Assembly: GCA_003168315.1 (NCBI GenBank)
Contig: PMSP01000163.1
Coordinates: forward strand, 1-8,410
DNA length: 8,410 bases
Direction of reading: 5' to 3'
Origin: Opitutaceae bacterium
Lineage (GTDB): Bacteria > Verrucomicrobiota > Verrucomicrobiia > Opitutales > Opitutaceae
The notes beneath the pieces were generated by a model that worked only from the letters and a program-made list of their open reading frames with translations, ran no database searches and had not been told where the DNA came from. Positions 1 through 5,700 of this stretch are shown piece after piece. A program made the position numbers and the translations under genes. Numbering within the stretch: the stretch's first letter is position 1; each line of letters opens with the position of its first letter.

Positions 1-59
1 ACGCCCGGGGTCGCGATCCGCGCCACCGAGAGGATGTTTTCTTTCCCTATCTTGGCCAT
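1..59 (-). CDS. Possible 5' end of a gene leaving the window (unidentified)
   Basis: Read on the minus strand from the ATG at 59-57, the sequence is open to the window edge and begins MAKIGKENILSVARIATPG. This is a plausible bacterial N-terminus (hydrophilic start followed by an amphipathic stretch), on the same strand as the DUF3300 gene and about 77 nt downstream of its stop. No Shine-Dalgarno sequence is visible before the ATG (the preceding bases are cgatcggccc), and nineteen codons are too few to assign a family. It could be a chance open frame in GC-rich spacer DNA. I do not recognise it. Confidence 0.28.
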   Translation of the reverse strand, partial: MAKIGKENILSVARIATPG

Positions 60-135
60 GGGCCGATCGTGGCCACGCGGCCCCGGCGTGACGAGAGACT
101 TGTGGGGCCTCGGTCGGGCACGCCTTGCCGGGATC

Positions 136-1623
136 CTAGCGCGAGGGCTCGTCCTGCTTTGGCTTCTCCGGCTCGGGCTTCTTTTCGACCGGCGGCTTGG
201 CGGGTTTCTTTGGAGCCTTTGGGTCGACCTTCTCATCGACTGGGCGCGTCTCGGGGGCCCTCTTCTCGTCCTCGACCCTGGGCGCCGGGGCATGGTTCAC
301 CTCGGGCCGCGCCGGTTCCTGCTCGCGTTTTGCCTCGGGAGCGGCGGCCCGCGGCGCTGCGGGCTTCGGCTTGGAAACTTCTGGCCGGGTCTCCATCCCG
401 ATGGCGTTCGTTCTTTGCGCCTGCTCCGTCCGGGGCGCCGGTGTGCCTGGCGGCTGGATTTTGATGGGCGCCTCCCTCTCGCCCTTTGGAGGGGAGGTTC
501 TCGGCAGGATGGAGGTGTTGATCGGCTGCCCCTTGAAGGCCTGCGGATTTCTCCCGACGACGGCGACCGCGCCCGGTCCCCTCGTGTGGATGTCGCGGAA
601 CGCGGCCTGTGGAGGATGGGCGGGCGCCCCCCCTATCGGCCGGGCATTTATCACAAGCGGGCTGTTCCTCCATCCGCTGGGCGCCTGCGGCCGAGGCCGG
701 TCGGCGGGGAAGTTCCAGGCGCGCACCTTGGCAGAGACGGCAAAGTCCGCCTCGCCGTGGGAGCGCCAGCCGCCGCTGCTCCCGCGCCAGTAGTTTGAAT
801 CAACAATGACGCCGCCGCCGCCCCGCCAGTTGCAGCCGAAGGTGAGCCAGACCCCGGCTTCATAGGGGGGCCCATAGGCGAAAAACGGTCCGCCGTAGCC
901 GTAGTACGGCTGGTCGACGAAGACGACATTGGGATCATAGAGGGGCACGTAGATCACGCCCGCCTGCGCGGGTTCGATCTCGACATAGGTGCCCTCGACG
1001 ACCACCTGCTGCTCGGGCGTGTCCGTGAGCGTTCCATCGGCTCGCGCGAGCTCCCTGAGCCGCTGGATTGCCTCCATGACCTCCGCGGGCTGCGAGACGA
1101 AGGCAGCGCCGGCCGCCTGCGTCCACTGCTGGTTGCCGGCCATCCACTTTACTATGTCGGGATAGTGGGCCAGCGAGCGGACGCTCTGGTCCCACGGCTG
1201 CATGTCGACCAGCCCGGGATCGCCACCCCCGTTCAGGTACAGACCGGCGGCGTCAACGTCGGCCGGGAACGTGGTCGCCGGCAGGAGTATTGAGATCAGG
1301 GGGTCGGGATACAGGGCGACGGGTGCCATCAGCTGGTCAAGCGGGTTTGGGGCGGCGGGCGCCGCCGGAGCCGGTGTCTCCGGATAGTACGTGGGGGCTG
1401 GCGGCGGCCCCTGCACATATTGTTCCGGAGCCTGTCCCTGCACGTACTGCTCCTGGGGCGGCGGCAGGTAGGTGACGGGAGCGCAGGCGCAGAGGGCCAG
1501 GACGGCCAGGGAGACGCCGGCCGCTGGCAGCGCCGCGTTTTTAAGGGCCATGTGGCGCCGGGGACCTGGATTCCGCTGAACGGAAAGGGCGACTTTGCGG
1601 AACATCATAGCCCATTCAGACAT
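136..1623 (-). CDS. DUF3300 domain-containing protein, predicted lipoprotein
   Basis: Function unknown; probably an envelope protein. The DUF3300 signature is clear: a PLDQLMAPVALYPDPL stretch, then MQPWDQSVRSLAHYPDIVKW, a WTQAAGAAFVSQPAEVMEAI helix, a TPEQQVVVEG strand and IYVPLYDPNVVF. Together these cover about residues 93-250 counted from the start at 1623. Before the domain lies a Pro/Gln/Tyr-rich linker with EQYVQG twice. After it come a Gly/Trp/Tyr-rich segment and a roughly 120-residue low-complexity tail rich in Pro, Lys, Glu and Arg. Two starts compete. ATG 1623-1621 has AAGGGG five bases upstream. ATG 1551-1549 has no visible Shine-Dalgarno sequence but gives a textbook lipoprotein signal (MALKN, hydrophobic core, then LCAC with the lipidated Cys near residue 23). 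The frame is open to an ATG at 1689, but that would leave almost no spacer before divergent mgsA. The family call is strong; the start and the lipidation are inferred. Confidence 0.9.
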   Translation of the reverse strand: MSEWAMMFRKVALSVQRNPGPRRHMALKNAALPAAGVSLAVLALCACAPVTYLPPPQEQYVQGQAPEQYVQGPPPAPTYYPETPAPAAPAAPNPLDQLMAPVALYPDPLISILLPATTFPADVDAAGLYLNGGGDPGLVDMQPWDQSVRSLAHYPDIVKWMAGNQQWTQAAGAAFVSQPAEVMEAIQRLRELARADGTLTDTPEQQVVVEGTYVEIEPAQAGVIYVPLYDPNVVFVDQPYYGYGGPFFAYGPPYEAGVWLTFGCNWRGGGGVIVDSNYWRGSSGGWRSHGEADFAVSAKVRAWNFPADRPRPQAPSGWRNSPLVINARPIGGAPAHPPQAAFRDIHTRGPGAVAVVGRNPQAFKGQPINTSILPRTSPPKGEREAPIKIQPPGTPAPRTEQAQRTNAIGMETRPEVSKPKPAAPRAAAPEAKREQEPARPEVNHAPAPRVEDEKRAPETRPVDEKVDPKAPKKPAKPPVEKKPEPEKPKQDEPSR

Positions 1624-1703
1624 CCAGACCCCTTGACTGGTCCCAAAGTATTTACTCTTTGGAGGCACCGCCGGGCTGCACTCCAGCATAACGCGCCAAT
1701 AAA
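1624..1703. promoter_or_regulatory. Divergent intergenic region between the DUF3300 gene and mgsA
   Basis: These 80 bases separate two genes pointing away from each other, so they should carry both promoters. The minus-strand side has an AT-rich TAAATACTTT stretch (about 1646-1655) that could serve as a -10 region, and AAGGGG just before the 1623 start. The plus-strand side has AT-rich agcataacgc and ccaataaaat just before mgsA. I see no good -35/-10 pair on either strand and no clear operator palindrome, so the role is inferred from gene orientation only. Confidence 0.4.
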
Positions 1704-2192
1704 ATGAAATATAAGACCATCGAGATGGGGCTGAACAAGAAGATCGCGCTCGTCGCCCACGATAACAAGAAGCGCGATCTCATCGAATGGGCCAAGTTCA
1801 ACAGGGACCTCCTGGCGCACCACAAGGTATATGCCACCGGCACGACGGGCGCCGTGCTCGAAAAGGAACTCAAGTTCCCGATCAAGCGACTGGAGAGCGG
1901 CCCCCTTGGCGGCGACCAGCAGATCGGCTCAAAGATCGTGGACGGGGAAATCGACTTTCTGATCTTTTTCTGGGATCCGCTTGAGCCGCAGCCCCACGAC
2001 CCGGACGTGAAGGCGCTCCTGCGGATGGCAGTCGTCTGGAATATTCCGATAGCCTGCGATCGTTCCTCCGCCGACTTCATCATCTCCTCGCCTCTCACGG
2101 ACTCGACCTACCTTCGCATTGTTCCGGACTACTCCGAGTACCGCACGCGCCCGATTCCCGGCGACCCGGTCATCACTACGCCGTCGAAATAA
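1704..2192 (+). CDS. mgsA: Methylglyoxal synthase
   Basis: Converts dihydroxyacetone phosphate to methylglyoxal and phosphate in the cytosol, the first step of the methylglyoxal bypass that relieves sugar-phosphate build-up. The 162-residue product carries all family landmarks: KIALVAHDNKK at the N-terminus (His19, Lys23), YATGTTG (residues 43-49, phosphate loop), SGPLGGDQQIG (catalytic Asp71), LIFFWDPLEPQPHDPDVKAL (Asp91, His98, Asp101), then VVWNIPIACDRSSADFIISSP. With the ATG at 1704 these key residues take the same numbers as I recall for the 152-residue E. coli enzyme, which supports this start; a second in-frame ATG (codon 8, 1725) would also leave the fold intact. Neither start has a strong Shine-Dalgarno sequence. 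The C-terminus is about ten residues longer than in E. coli, ending in a Pro/Thr-rich tail. The gene appears complete and functional. It is divergent from the DUF3300 gene and probably monocistronic. Confidence 0.96.
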   Translation: MKYKTIEMGLNKKIALVAHDNKKRDLIEWAKFNRDLLAHHKVYATGTTGAVLEKELKFPIKRLESGPLGGDQQIGSKIVDGEIDFLIFFWDPLEPQPHDPDVKALLRMAVVWNIPIACDRSSADFIISSPLTDSTYLRIVPDYSEYRTRPIPGDPVITTPSK

Positions 2193-2205
2193 GTGCGGCG
2201 AGCGG

Positions 2206-2221
2206 CTGCGATCGTTCGCAG
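2206..2221 (+). terminator. Small hairpin after mgsA, possible weak terminator
   Basis: CTGCGA and TCGCAG form a perfect 6-bp stem around a TCGT loop, 14 bases after the mgsA stop. The bases after it are aaaatggatttt, not a clean run of T, so intrinsic termination would be weak. It could also be a 3' end stabiliser or chance. Confidence 0.3.
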
Positions 2222-2282
2222 AAAATGGATTTTGGTGGGTGAGCGCTCGGAAAAAATTTCGCGTTTCGCAATACGACAGTTG

Positions 2283-2311
2283 TTTACAATCGCGTGAACC
2301 TGCTAGATTAT
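2283..2311 (+). promoter_or_regulatory. Putative sigma-70-type promoter for the small lysine-rich ORF
   Basis: TTTACA (2283-2288, five of six matches to TTGACA) lies 17 bases before GATTAT (2306-2311, four of six matches to TATAAT). An overlapping reading is an extended -10, TGC followed by TAGATT (2304-2309). The block sits in the most AT-rich part of the window. Transcription would start near 2317-2320, directly before a stem-loop. This is judged by eye against the E. coli consensus; the host's own consensus is unknown. Confidence 0.5.
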
Positions 2312-2321
2312 CAGCGATGCT

Positions 2322-2344
2322 TTCGGGGAAATGAATTTCCCGAA
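2322..2344 (+). repeat. Inverted repeat / stem-loop in the leader of the lysine-rich ORF
   Basis: TTCGGGGAAAT (2322-2332) pairs with ATTTCCCGAA (2335-2344): ten base pairs with one bulged G, closed by only GA, so a few inner AT pairs would probably open to give a larger loop. It falls at the expected 5' end of the transcript and ends about 20 bases before the Shine-Dalgarno sequence. It could protect the mRNA 5' end, or, as DNA, be an operator site. Confidence 0.5.
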
Positions 2345-2377
2345 TAAGAGGCAACCCTAAGCGAAGGAAAATCCAAC

Positions 2378-2440
2378 ATGGCTAAAAGCAAAAAGGCAGT
2401 GAAGAAGAAAGCTAAGAAGTCCAAGGGGAAGAAGAAATAG
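2378..2440 (+). CDS. Tiny lysine-rich basic peptide (20 aa)
   Basis: An ATG at 2378 opens a 20-codon frame ending in TAG at 2440: it begins MAKSKKAVKKK and ends SKGKKK. Twelve of 20 residues are lysine, the others are mostly Ala and Ser, and none is acidic, so the peptide resembles a piece of a histone H1-like tail. AAGGAA at 2364-2369 sits eight bases before the ATG, good Shine-Dalgarno spacing. A promoter-like pair and a stem-loop lie upstream and a hairpin follows directly, so it appears to be its own transcription unit. Function unknown; nucleic-acid binding (DNA or ribosomal RNA) is an inference from charge alone. Similar short Lys/Ala peptides are annotated as hypothetical in various bacteria. 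The alternative is that the unit is mainly an RNA and the A-rich frame is incidental, but a good Shine-Dalgarno sequence, clean start and clean stop argue for translation. Confidence 0.6.
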   Translation: MAKSKKAVKKKAKKSKGKKK

Positions 2441-2448
2441 TTTGCCGT

Positions 2449-2469
2449 CGCCGTCGCACCGCGACGGCG
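2449..2469 (+). terminator. GC-rich hairpin closing the lysine-rich unit
   Basis: CGCCGTCGC (2449-2457) and GCGACGGCG (2461-2469) form a perfect 9-bp stem with an ACC loop, starting eight bases after the TAG of the lysine-rich ORF. The trailing bases tctgttcagg are only modestly T-rich, so this is a strong stem with a poor U-tract. Its position makes a terminator or 3' stabilising hairpin the best reading. Confidence 0.55.
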
Positions 2470-2485
2470 TCTGTTCAGGCGGCAG

Positions 2486-2564
2486 AATATTTTAGGGAAA
2501 CGCCCCGTTTAATTGGGCTACCGAGACGGCCGCGCGGTAGGCCGGGCGCTACTCCCTAAATATT
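2486..2564. repeat. Long composite stem-loop in the intergenic region
   Basis: A nested set of complementary arms spans 79 bases. The outer arms AATATTTTAGGGA (2486-2498) and TCCCTAAATATT (2553-2564) give twelve pairs with one bulged T. Inside, CGCCC (2501-2505) pairs with GGGCG (2544-2548). Stacked on that, GGGCTACCG (2515-2523) pairs with CGGTAGGCC (2535-2543) with one mismatch. The loop is eleven bases, and a nine-base bulge (2506-2514) lies on the left side. There is no convincing ORF here. It could be a structured small RNA, a regulatory leader of the glucan synthase gene, or a small palindromic repeat or MITE-like element. Pairing was worked out by hand, without an energy calculation. 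Confidence 0.55.
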
Positions 2565-2694
2565 TAGTCGGATCAGTTCCGGCTGCGAGGATTCCGGGGT
2601 TGGGGCCGCGGAGTTGGGCTTTCGCGACGACTGGGCCAGGCCCCCGGAGGTGCGTCCAATATTTCCGGCCGGATCGTGTAACAAGTTCGGTGCC
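2565..2694. other. Non-coding spacer upstream of the glucan synthase gene
   Basis: I find no supported gene here. The stretch is GC-rich and rich in short complementary blocks: CCGGGG near 2594 with CCCCGG at 2642-2647, GGGCC-A-GGCCC at 2633-2643, and the perfect palindrome TCCGGCCGGA at 2664-2673. No clear -35/-10 pair is visible. It probably forms part of the 5' leader of the downstream gene; an in-frame TAA at 2679-2681 shows that the big reading frame does not extend further left. Confidence 0.4.
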
Positions 2695-2700
2695 AAGGAG
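2695..2700 (+). promoter_or_regulatory. Shine-Dalgarno sequence AAGGAG with a conflicting start
   Basis: AAGGAG is the best ribosome-binding site in the window. It is six bases before ATG 2707, ideal spacing, but that ATG opens only a five-codon frame. The start of the long frame, GTG 2718, is 17 bases away, too far for normal direct use. Confidence 0.7.
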
Positions 2701-2706
2701 TCTGTC

Positions 2707-2724
2707 ATGCCAAGACTGTGGTAA
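2707..2724 (+). CDS. Five-codon overlapping mini-ORF (possible leader peptide)
   Basis: ATG 2707 begins MPRLW and ends at TAA 2722-2724, four bases past the first base of the GTG (2718-2720) that starts the glucan synthase frame. Ribosomes ending here could restart at the overlapping GTG (translational coupling). Alternatively one base was lost here by mutation or sequencing error and ATG 2707 is the true start of the large protein. The mini-ORF's own product is too short to have an assigned function. Confidence 0.35.
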   Translation: MPRLW

Positions 2725-5700
2725 AGGCACCACCCATTCCTGTTCCCGAGGCCGAGATTTCGACGGCAAAGACGCTCTTCACGGTAGAGCAGCTGACGGA
2801 GCATGCCCGCCTGCTGGCGGTCGGCCACGAGGTGGTGATTGAGCCGGGGCCGAACGGGCTTCTCGCGCGCCTCAACGAGAACGAGAAGCTCCTGCGCGCG
2901 TACAACCGCGTGACGTACACCGTTGACCAGGCGCGGCGCATCACGCCTGCATCGGAATGGATCCTCGATAACTTTTATCTGATCGAGGAGCAGATCCAGA
3001 TGGCCCGGCGCCACCTTCCGAAGCGCTACAGCCGCGAGCTGCCGCGCCTTGTCGGCGGGCGTTCAGCCGGCCTGCCGAGGGTCTACGACATCGTTCTCGG
3101 CTTCGTGTCGCACGTGGACGCGCAGCTTGAGGTGGATTCGATATCCGCATTCCTGTCGGCCTACCAGGTCGTGACGCCGCTCAAGCTGGGCGAGCTGTGG
3201 GCGGTCCCGATCATGATCAGGCTGGCCCTGATCGAGAACCTCAGGCGGATAACCGACCGCCTCAACATCAACAGGAGGGAGAGGGACCTCGCCGACGAGT
3301 GGGCCCTGCGCCTGGAGTCGACGGCTGAGAATCAGCCATCCCGCGTGGTAATGGTCGTCGCCGACATGGCGGGCAGCGACCTGCCGATGTCGAGCTCCTT
3401 TGTCGCGGAGTTCTACCAGCGCCTGTCCCGCTCGGCGACAGCGGTCCCCCTTGCGCGGAGCTGGCTTGAGCAGCGGCTCGCCGAGGAGCAGCTGACGATA
3501 GACCAGCTGGTGCGCACGGACAGCCAGGCCCAGGCTGCCGACCAGGTCTCAATCAGCCACACGATCACCGGGTTAAGGATGCTGAGCGCCTGGGACTGGC
3601 GCAATTTTGTCGAGTCGGCGAGCATCGTGGAGCGGATCCTTCGGACCGACCCCGCCGACGTGTACCGGCTGATGGACTTCGCTACGCGCGACAGCTACCG
3701 CCACTCGGTCGAGGCCCACGCGCGCCATGGCGGGAAGACCGAGGCCGAGGTTGCGGAGACGGCGGTCCGCCTCGCCGAGAACGGTGCGAAGGACCATGGC
3801 CGCGAGGACCGGATGGCGCACGTGGGGTACTACCTGGTCTCCCTTGGGCGCCCGCTGCTCGAGGAGGGAACGTCCTACAAGTGGCCCCTCCGCACCCGGC
3901 TGGAGAGGGCGGTCCTGCGGTTCCCCCTCTGCTTCTACCTTGGGGGGATCATCTCTCTTTCGATCCTGGGCACGGCGGCCGTGGTCCTCGAGGGCGCGGC
4001 CCTTGGGATTGCGCACCGGTTGCTGGAGGCGTTCGCCCCGGTCCTACTCCTCTGCTTCAGCCAGCTCGCCGTCGCGGTCGTCAACTGGCTCTCGACGATC
4101 GTGACCGGCCCGCGGCTGCTCCCCCGCCTTGACTACACCGGGGGCATCGAGCCCGAGTCGCGGACGATGGTGGCCATTCCCACCCTTGTGTCCGACGAGG
4201 ACGCGATTGGCCACCTGATCGAGACGCTTGAGATCCACTACCTGTCCAATCGCGACGAGAACCTGCACTTCGCGCTCCTGACTGACTTCCCCGACGCGGA
4301 CACGGAGACTATGCCGAGCGATGGGGCGCTTCGCGGGCGGCTGCGAGCGGGGATCAACGGCCTGAATGCCACCTACGGCTCGAAGCGCGGATCCCTCTTC
4401 TACCTCTTCCACAGGCCTAGGAAATGGAACGCCGGCGAGGGGCGCTGGATGGCCTACGAGCGCAAGCGCGGGAAAATTGCCGAATTCAACGCGTTTCTGC
4501 GGGGAAGCGGCGGGGAGGCGTTCAGCGACATTGTCGGCGACCCGACGGTCCTGCCGGGGGTCCGCTTCGTCATCACGCTGGACACGGACACCCAGCTCCC
4601 GCGCAACTCGGCGCGGCTCCTCGTGGCCACGATGGCCCATCCCCTCAACCGTCCCCAATTCGATGAGGAGAAGGGAATAGTCGTTGACGGCTACAGCATC
4701 CTGCAGCCGCGGGTGGGCGTGAGCCTGCCGGGCGCCGGACGCTCCTGGTTCTCAAGGCTCTTCGCGGGCGATGTCGGCATCGACCCCTACACCAAGGGGA
4801 TCTCGGACGCCTACCAGGACGTTTTCCAGGAAGGCTCCTACATCGGCAAGGGGATCTACGACGTCGACGCGTTCGAGAAGGCCGTCGGGGGGATATTCCC
4901 TGAGAATGCCGTGCTGAGCCACGACCTGATCGAGTCGTGCTACGGCCGGTCGGCGCTCGTGAGCGACGTCGAGCTCTATGAGGAGTACCCCTCCCGATAC
5001 AACGCGGACATCAAGCGGCGCCACCGCTGGATCCGCGGGGACTGGCAGATCGCCCAGTGGCTGCTGCCCAGGGTGCCTGGGGCCGATGCGCGGGAAATCT
5101 CAAACCCCCTGTCGGCGCTCTCGCAGTGGAAGATCTTTGACAACCTGCGGAGGAGCCTTGTCCCGCTCGGACTGCTCATGCTCCTCGTCGGGTCATGGAC
5201 CCTGCTGCCGGGGCTGGCGGGGCGCGGCACGCTGCTGGTGATCGCGATCATCGCGGCCCCAACCCTCCTCACTGCGGCCTACGACGTCACCCGCAAGCCC
5301 GCCGAACTGCCCTTCGCGCTCCACATGAGGGGCCTCGCGGCCTCGCTCGGGCGCCAGTCGGTGCAGATCGCCCTGACGGTCGTCTTCCTCCCCTACGACG
5401 CCTACGTGAGCATGGACGCCATCGCGCGCACCCTGGTGCGGGTCCTTGTCACGCACAAACGTCTCCTCGAGTGGGTGTCCTCCGACGAGGACGCTCGGAA
5501 GGCGAGCCAGGCGCTTCCGAGCTTCTACAGGACGATGTGGTTTGCGCCCTTCATGGGTGCCACCGTCCTGGCGCTGCTTGTCGCCTGGGAGCCCTGGAGG
5601 CTTCCCTACACGTTCCTTCCGATTGTGCTCTGGTTCCTCGCTCCCCTTATCGCGTGGAGGATCAGCCAGCCGATCGAGGCCAAGCCCGACCACCTTTCCG

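Noticed and set aside
34..798. Plus-strand 254-codon open frame
   Set aside because: It lies opposite the DUF3300 gene; the product is a Leu/Arg/Gly-rich composition artefact with no domain, while the minus strand has a clear family match.
2250..2275. Repeated TTTCGC blocks after mgsA (TTTCGCG then TTTCGCA)
   Set aside because: Only two copies of six to seven bases, too short to separate from chance or call an operator.
2119..2334. Plus-strand 71-codon open frame at the end of mgsA
   Set aside because: It overlaps the mgsA 3' end in another frame, runs through the promoter-like region and has no Shine-Dalgarno sequence or domain.
2513..2842. Plus-strand 109-codon open frame across the intergenic region
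   Set aside because: It starts inside the composite hairpin at a non-ATG codon without a Shine-Dalgarno sequence and runs out of frame into the glucan synthase gene; low-complexity product.
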